Below the pieces are notes generated by a model. It ran no database searches, had not been told where the DNA came from, and was given only the letters and a program-made list of their open reading frames with translations. The translations under genes and the position numbers were made by a program. This document shows positions 58,883 to 64,000 of a stretch of DNA of 64,000 bases, piece by piece. Within the stretch, counting starts at the first letter, position 1. Each line of letters starts with the position of its first letter. Source of the stretch: Natronorubrum daqingense (lineage in GTDB: Archaea; Halobacteriota; Halobacteria; Halobacteriales; Natrialbaceae); the NCBI RefSeq assembly GCF_001971705.1, contig NZ_CP019328.1, forward strand, positions 124,001-188,000, in the 5' to 3' direction.

Positions 58883-60976
58883 CTACGTGTCATCGTAGAG
58901 CATCGAGAGGAACTTCTGCTCGCTCGAGCGAAGGTGTCGACTCATCGTCGGCTGGGCGATTCCGAGCGTCTCTGCCAGCTCTTTCGAGTTCGTCTCCCGA
59001 GGCCACTCGAAGTATCCAGCGTAGTACGCCGTCTCGAGGACCTCCTCTTGACGTTCGGTCAATCGATCTTGAAGCTCCGCCTCGAACTCCTCTGGTGCCA
59101 TCACCGGTTCGTCGAACTCCCGACGCGCGACGAGTTCGACGTCGTCGAACCACTCCTCGAGCAACGCGTCGTAAGAGCGCGGATCGGCGCTTCGGGGGAT
59201 TCGGATCACCAATCGAGCCGAGTCGCCGGATGTCTGTGCCTCGCACACGATACTACCGCGTTGAAGGAGTTGTGCCCAGATCGTCGACCGCTCGAGGCGG
59301 GACTCGAAGAGACGGTCGTCGGTTCGATCGGTAACCAGTCGCGAATCGAGGACCTGTGACTGCTTCGACAGCCACTCGAGGATGTCGTCTGCCTCCGGTT
59401 CGTCGGCCGTAAAGAACATCGTCACCGTCCCGTCACGGCGTTCGACGAGGTTCTCGAGTTCGAACGAGCCGTCCGAATCGCCACCCAGACCGAGCAGTGA
59501 CTCGCCGAAATTGGTTACCTCGAAGGCTAATTCGACCGATTGATCGCTCGTGAACGCCTGCTTTCGCTCGTCGGCGTTGAGTGCGTACCCGATCGTCTCG
59601 CCGAGTTCCTCTAGTACGGCAACCTCCATCTGCTCGAAGACGTATTCTTCCGACGCGTACAGGTTGATTACGCCGTAGAACGTATCCTGATAGACGACCG
59701 GAACGCCGATCGTTGCTCGGTAGCCGCGTTCGATTGCGGCCTGTCGCCACGGTTCGAACGGCGGGTCCTGATAGATCGAGTTCTGGACCTGTGGTGAACG
59801 GGTGTCGACGACGCGGTCGATCAGTCCGTGGCCAAAGCCGTCGTCGTCGGCGGTGACTGAAATTTCCTCGAGAAATCCGTTTCCCCCACCGCCCGACGCT
59901 TGGGGGACGATCTCGGCGTCCGTCTGATCGACCGAACCGAACCACGCGAACTGGTACGGTTCGGACGCGGCAAGGCGAGTACAGACTTCAGAGAGAATTT
60001 CTTCACGACCGCCCGCCTGCGTGAGCGCTTTCGTCAGATCTCGAATGACGGTGTTGATCCGTCGAACGCGATCGATCGAGGCCGTTTTGTCTGCAAGCTG
60101 GTCCCGTTGTTCTCGCAGCGATTCTTCCCTGTCGACTCGCTCGAGCGACGAATACGCATTTCCGACCAGGATGTTTGCGCTGTCGACGGTCGCCTCGTCG
60201 AATGCATCCGTCTCGGTTGCACCGGCGATAAACACGCCGTAGGACCCGATGGGCTGAATGTAGACACTCCGAAGCGGCGTCTCGTCATGCTCGACGTCCG
60301 GTTCCGACTCGAGGTCGGAGAGCAGGGTTCGCTCCTGGGTGACGAACGCGTTCCAGGGCACCGATCGCTCGGCGGCAAATAACTGCTCTTCGTCGGATAG
60401 TTCGTCGACGTCGGACGCCCACGTACACGGAACAAGTTGTCCTTCGTCGGCGTCGTACAGTTCGATCGAGACGATCGAGTGATCGAGTATCGTTTGTGCT
60501 GCGTCGACGGTCCGTTGGCAGACGTCTTGAAACGACTCCGCGTCGGTAAGATCCTGTGCGAGGCGGTTCAATTCAGTGAGTCGAGTTTCGCGTCGTTGTT
60601 GTTCGGAAACGTCGCGAAAGATGCCGCTGAAGTACGTCGTTTCGTCTCGAGTAAAGTCACTCAGCGAGATGCTCAACGGAATCGTCTCCCCACTTCGACA
60701 CACTCCGTGCAGTCGAATATTCCCCCAGTCCGTCGATCGGTCGCCAGTCGTAAGATACTGGTCGAACCACTCGAGCAACGTTTCGGCATCGGCGTCGGAC
60801 AACAGTACCGAGACGGACTCACCGATCACGGTCTCCGGTTCGTACCCGAAAATTGATTCGACGGCGGGATTTGCGTACTGAATCGTGCTGTCTGTAGAGA
60901 GAATAATAATCGCATCTCGAGCGCAGTTGGCTACCGCCTCGAAAGGTGTATTCGGGTCGAACGATCGGTCCGTCAT
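58883..60976 (-). CDS. PAS/GAF HTH_10 sensor-regulator
   Basis: A 697-residue cytoplasmic protein. A PAS domain (about 10-130, with IQYANPAVESIFGYEPETVIG and FSGIFRDVSEQQRR), a GAF-like region (about 135-285), a second GAF domain (about 315-470, with VCTRLAASEPYQFAWFG, IGVPVVYQDTFYGVINLYAS), a Bat-type region (about 485-620) and HTH_10 (about 640-695, LTERQEEVLETAYYAGYFEWPRE and LGIAQPTMSRHL). It senses a small-molecule or redox signal and acts on transcription; no separate kinase domain is present. It is transcribed toward the HalOD1 and zinc-finger genes. Confidence 0.92.
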   Translation of the reverse strand: MTDRSFDPNTPFEAVANCARDAIIILSTDSTIQYANPAVESIFGYEPETVIGESVSVLLSDADAETLLEWFDQYLTTGDRSTDWGNIRLHGVCRSGETIPLSISLSDFTRDETTYFSGIFRDVSEQQRRETRLTELNRLAQDLTDAESFQDVCQRTVDAAQTILDHSIVSIELYDADEGQLVPCTWASDVDELSDEEQLFAAERSVPWNAFVTQERTLLSDLESEPDVEHDETPLRSVYIQPIGSYGVFIAGATETDAFDEATVDSANILVGNAYSSLERVDREESLREQRDQLADKTASIDRVRRINTVIRDLTKALTQAGGREEILSEVCTRLAASEPYQFAWFGSVDQTDAEIVPQASGGGGNGFLEEISVTADDDGFGHGLIDRVVDTRSPQVQNSIYQDPPFEPWRQAAIERGYRATIGVPVVYQDTFYGVINLYASEEYVFEQMEVAVLEELGETIGYALNADERKQAFTSDQSVELAFEVTNFGESLLGLGGDSDGSFELENLVERRDGTVTMFFTADEPEADDILEWLSKQSQVLDSRLVTDRTDDRLFESRLERSTIWAQLLQRGSIVCEAQTSGDSARLVIRIPRSADPRSYDALLEEWFDDVELVARREFDEPVMAPEEFEAELQDRLTERQEEVLETAYYAGYFEWPRETNSKELAETLGIAQPTMSRHLRSSEQKFLSMLYDDT

Positions 60977-61145
60977 GGACCGAGATTCGACGACGGTCGC
61001 CTTGGGCCTTTACCGTCAGTGACAGATTCGTGACAGTCCAGTCGTCGAACCGTTTCGCGTATCCTACCGTGAGTTACACGTTTCTTTCCGGAGGGTCGAG
61101 ATCGAAACACAGATTTAGGGTTGTGGAGGAGTAGCGTACACGTAG

Positions 61146-61274
61146 ATGAACCGCGGTATCGAGACGACTGTCGAACGGATTCGTCACGAGAGCCGCGAGC
61201 GACAGGCACCGGCGGAGGGACGCCAGTGCGAATTCGCTCTACACCACCAAGCGGATGGAGTGATCGAGGGATGA
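61146..61274 (+). CDS. Small ORF coupled to recombinase-like gene
   Basis: A 42-residue frame from ATG 61146 to TGA 61272-61274, whose stop overlaps the ATG of the recombinase homologue by 4 bp (ATGA). The product is MNRGIETTVERIRHESRERQ at the start, followed by a region with APAEGRQCEFALHHQ and a hydrophobic ending. Codon use looks coding. The coupled arrangement argues for translation, but no homologue is recognised. Confidence 0.4.
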   Translation: MNRGIETTVERIRHESRERQAPAEGRQCEFALHHQADGVIEG

Positions 61275-62404
61275 GCACGGACGGGAACCGCGTCACGATC
61301 GCCGACGCAGTCGACGCGTATCTCCAACGAAAAGCCGTCGGCGACCCCGACGGCCCCGGTGCGGGGACGTACGCGTCGAACGCGGAGTCGATACTTCGCC
61401 GATGGGTCGACTGGCTCGAACACACCCACGACGTCACGACGTTTGCGACGCTGGACGAAACGGCTCTCCGAGCGTACGCGACAGAGCTTCGCACACGTAC
61501 TGATCGTGGCGAGTACACGGCGTCGACGGCGAGTACGTACTACGCCGTCGTCCGCGCGTTCTGTTCGTGGTGTGTCCGTGGGGGGATCATCGAGTCGAAT
61601 CCAGCCGCCAGCGAGCGGGCGGAATCTGCACTCCCTACCGCCGAATCAACGACGAACTCCGAGTTCTGGTCGCCAACGCAGCGACGGCGACTCGTGACGA
61701 CCATCCGCGAGCGGGCACTCGAGGCGACCAGCACGGAATCCAGCGACGCTGAACGACGCAATCGACTCCGAGAGTACGCGATCGTCGCGTTGCTGGCACA
61801 CTCAGACGTCCGGGGGTCAGAACTGTTTCGCGTTCCCGACGACGAGCGACGCAGCGGGGCGACCTGGGACGATGTCGACTTCTACACGGGAACGATTCGC
61901 GTCCTCGGAAAATCCCAGCGACTCGAGGAGGTGCCGCTTCCGGCCCCGGCCCGAACGCCGCTGCGGCGCTACCGCGTCGTGCTCGATCCGCCGTCGAACG
62001 AGTGGCCGTTGTTTCCGACTCGTCACGCGCCGTCGATCGCCGCGCGAGTGCGAACGACGCTCGCCGAGCGTGGCCACACGGACGAAGAGATCGACGCGAT
62101 GTTCGCGGACGCGACGTCGGTCGAACTCGCCCGCGAACGCGACATCGCGCCGCCGGCGATCACGACCGAAGGTGCGCGTTCGGTCCTCAAACGCCTCTGT
62201 ACGGAAGCGAACGTCGACGTCGACGGCGAGTATCTCACGCCTCGAGGCGTGCGCGGCGACATCGACGACGCCGACAGCCAGTTCAGACGCGAAGCGTCGA
62301 CGACGAAGTCCACGTTACGCGCGTCCATCTTCGAGCGGACGATCGCCGTTCCCGAGACGCCGCCGGAGGTCATCGACGTGGACTCGAGCGAGCGAGACGA
62401 CTAA
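61271..62404 (+). CDS. Degenerate tyrosine-recombinase homologue
   Basis: A 377-residue protein from ATG 61271 (MSTDGNRVTIADAVDAYLQRK). The core-binding (about 10-110) and catalytic-fold (about 130-350) regions align by eye with the integrase at 55299-56387: DVRGSELFRVPDD keeps the first Arg, VLGKSQRLEEVPL keeps Lys. In contrast the HxxR box reads TPRGVRGDI (His replaced by Arg, second Arg kept) and the final nucleophile segment LRASIFERTIAVP lacks both the His and the Tyr. It cannot cut DNA by the normal mechanism and may be a DNA-binding architectural or regulatory protein. Confidence 0.8.
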   Translation: MSTDGNRVTIADAVDAYLQRKAVGDPDGPGAGTYASNAESILRRWVDWLEHTHDVTTFATLDETALRAYATELRTRTDRGEYTASTASTYYAVVRAFCSWCVRGGIIESNPAASERAESALPTAESTTNSEFWSPTQRRRLVTTIRERALEATSTESSDAERRNRLREYAIVALLAHSDVRGSELFRVPDDERRSGATWDDVDFYTGTIRVLGKSQRLEEVPLPAPARTPLRRYRVVLDPPSNEWPLFPTRHAPSIAARVRTTLAERGHTDEEIDAMFADATSVELARERDIAPPAITTEGARSVLKRLCTEANVDVDGEYLTPRGVRGDIDDADSQFRREASTTKSTLRASIFERTIAVPETPPEVIDVDSSERDD

Positions 62405-62553
62405 TTGGGTACTGTCGTCACTCCCGTTTCTATTTTCGACGAGTTACCGGCGAGAGCGGAAGACGTCACGACGTAGTGCTCGGATTCACCACCCAGTACC
62501 GACAGTCCACAGGGTGTTCGGAGGGTTCTCTCCAAGAAGAGAAAAAACGCGTC

Positions 62554-64000
62554 TCAGCTGATGAGCAACCAGACGATGACCGTCAGCACGATCGTGAGCA
62601 AGAGCACGGTCGTCCCGATGCTCGTGCGCAGGTGGATCGTCGACGGGCGGCCACCGTCGGCCGGTCGTTGTTCTTCGACCTCGAGGACTGGCACTCGCCG
62701 AGCCGCGGCGTCGACCGCCAGCACGGGATTGTTACCGACCCAGTAGCCGCGTTTGACGATGCCGACGACGGCGTTGTCGACGGCTGCGTACGTCGCGGTG
62801 ACGGCGCGCATCGATCCGCGGCCGATGTGGTAGGACGCCGGGTTGACCACGAGTGCCGGGTCGGAGTAGTCCATCTTCGAGAGCGGCTTGCGGATGAGTT
62901 TGAAGCCGATTGCGGACACCGTGATGAGGATGAGCGCATCGAGCAGGTGGCCGGTGCTGTAGGGTGTGAGCGTGTGTTCGTCGCCGCCGGGGCCGAGGAA
63001 CTCGGTGCCGTCGATCAGTGGCAGCAGGTCCGTGAAGACCGGCCACCCGATCGCGGGTAGTCCGAGGACGACACAGGCGCCGCCGACGGAGAGCATCGCC
63101 ACCGTCTGACCGGGCTTGGAATCTCGAACCGATCGGTCGCTCTCGCCGTGGAAGAAGACGTAGAAGCCGAGCTTGATGAACGAGAGGAATGTGCCGATCG
63201 CGCCGATAAAGAGCAACCAGTACAGCGCCTGGTACTCCGAGCCGCCGTAGTAGCTCGGATCGGCGGCGTCGAGCACCATCCCCTTGCTGATGAAGCCACT
63301 GAAACCGGGAACGGCGGTAATCGAGAGCGCGCCGATGAAGAAGGCGATGGCGGTCAGGGGCATCTCGCGCCAGAGTCCGCCGAGCTTGTAGAGGTCGTTT
63401 TCTCGAGTGCGGTAGATGACGACCCCGACGGCCATGAACAGCAGACTCTTGTAGAGGACGTTGTTGAACAGGTGTCCCATCGCGCCGGCGGCACCGATCG
63501 TCGTCCCGATACCGATCCCGGCGACCATGTAGCCCAGCTGGGCCTGGATGTGATAGGATAACAGCGCACGCATATCGTGCTGGAGTAGCGCGAAAACGAC
63601 GCCGTAGACGGCCATCAGACCGCCCATGTAGGCGAGGTAGATGTTGCCCTCTGGCACCGCTCGCAGGAGAATGTACGCGCTCGTCTTCGTCGTGAACGCT
63701 GCGAGGAACACCGAGGCCGCGAAGTGTGGTCGCGGGTAGGTGTCGGGCAACCAGGTGTGGAAGCCGACGAACGCGACGTTGACGCCGATACCGAGAATCG
63801 CGAGCAACATCGGCAGCCCCTCCGCGAACCCGCCAGCGAGCAGCGCGTTCGGATAGTCGACGCCCTCGCCGTAGACGAACGTCCCGACCTGCGCGTAGTG
63901 GGCGATCACCGCGAACAACACAAGGCTGCCACCGATACCGTGCGCGATGGCGTAGCGATAGCCCGCGCGGACGGCGTCGCCGCCGTAGTGCCAGACGAGC
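62554..64000 (-). CDS. Proton-conducting antiporter subunit, MrpD/NuoM-like (partial)
   Basis: The frame continues to the window end, so the N-terminal part is missing; about 480 residues are visible. At least ten membrane helices can be seen. Key motifs are FHTWLPDTYPRPHFAASVFLAAFTTKTSAYILLR with a conserved Lys, MRALLSYHIQAQLGYMVAGIG, GHLFNNVLYKSLLFMAVGVVIYRT and PGFSGFISKGMVLDAA, as in Mrp-type Na+/H+ antiporter subunit D and complex I subunit M. It probably forms part of a multi-subunit Na+/H+ antiporter in the cell membrane; the other subunits would lie beyond the window end. The C-terminal about 130 residues are an extended tail typical of the haloarchaeal form. Confidence 0.88.
   Translation of the reverse strand, partial: LVWHYGGDAVRAGYRYAIAHGIGGSLVLFAVIAHYAQVGTFVYGEGVDYPNALLAGGFAEGLPMLLAILGIGVNVAFVGFHTWLPDTYPRPHFAASVFLAAFTTKTSAYILLRAVPEGNIYLAYMGGLMAVYGVVFALLQHDMRALLSYHIQAQLGYMVAGIGIGTTIGAAGAMGHLFNNVLYKSLLFMAVGVVIYRTRENDLYKLGGLWREMPLTAIAFFIGALSITAVPGFSGFISKGMVLDAADPSYYGGSEYQALYWLLFIGAIGTFLSFIKLGFYVFFHGESDRSVRDSKPGQTVAMLSVGGACVVLGLPAIGWPVFTDLLPLIDGTEFLGPGGDEHTLTPYSTGHLLDALILITVSAIGFKLIRKPLSKMDYSDPALVVNPASYHIGRGSMRAVTATYAAVDNAVVGIVKRGYWVGNNPVLAVDAAARRVPVLEVEEQRPADGGRPSTIHLRTSIGTTVLLLTIVLTVIVWLLIS

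Noticed and set aside
61121-61270. Earlier start of the degenerate recombinase
   Set aside because: The extra residues show no recombinase features and the ATG at 61271 overlaps the micro-ORF stop, which is a better-supported arrangement.

Overview
The window reads as chromosome of a halophilic archaeon (class Halobacteria, probably a member of the Natrialbales-like group). The reasons are high GC with CTCGAG- and CGACGA-rich codon use, very acidic proteins, bacterio-opsin-activator-type (HTH_10) regulators, twin-arginine lipoproteins, archaeal GHMP-type shikimate kinase, a CDC48-type AAA ATPase and an XPB-type helicase. No rRNA, tRNA, CRISPR array or intact transposase was recognised. About 65 protein genes are supported; most start at or near the predicted transcript start, as in leaderless haloarchaeal genes.

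Layout. 1-7155: a surface-polysaccharide region (end of a polysaccharide deacetylase; Gfo/Idh/MocA oxidoreductase, DUF362 and sugar-nucleotide epimerase genes with 4-bp overlaps; GT4 glycosyltransferase; DUF354 glycosyltransferase-like protein), interrupted by a TumE-like toxin with its winged-helix partner. 7401-12947: membrane protein, universal stress protein and two HTH_10 regulators. 13050-14002: a second copy of the TumE-like module. 14326-20329: small conserved protein, CPA2 antiporter with a UspA-like tail, glmS, small zinc ribbon. 20844-22537: two small Tat lipoproteins and a wHTH regulator; one lipoprotein lies between perfect 69-bp direct repeats. 22470-26448: FemAB-like acyltransferase, AlkP-family phosphodiesterase and DegT aminotransferase, again surface-glycan functions.

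26466-30700 is the most unusual part. A HerA-like ATPase gene and a divergent ParA gene with a small acidic partner enclose about 1.05 kb of non-coding DNA built from degenerate 9-bp units (consensus CNGTNYNNA). Several blocks keep the same 9-bp phase across long spacers. I read it as a candidate centromere-like partition site with its ATPase and adaptor.

30739-41964: XPB-like helicase, CDC48, HTH_10 regulator, R2lox-like di-metal protein, Fic protein, several small conserved proteins, shikimate kinase with chorismate mutase, a PIN toxin with a very short partner, and an ACR3-like arsenite exporter. 42046-46344: a large solitary Type IIG-like restriction-methylase. 46523-49340: CBS-SDR fusion and DegT aminotransferase. 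49561-54915: stress proteins, a large lipoprotein with four pilin-like beta repeats, two strong inverted repeats, an ArsR-type/DUF7521 pair, a hydrolase and a zinc ribbon. 54999-62404: acidic lipoprotein, active tyrosine recombinase, VapBC pair, small zinc-binding proteins, HalOD1 protein, PAS/GAF/HTH_10 sensor, and a recombinase homologue with lost catalytic residues behind a coupled 42-aa ORF. 62554-64000: an MrpD-type antiporter subunit, cut by the window end.
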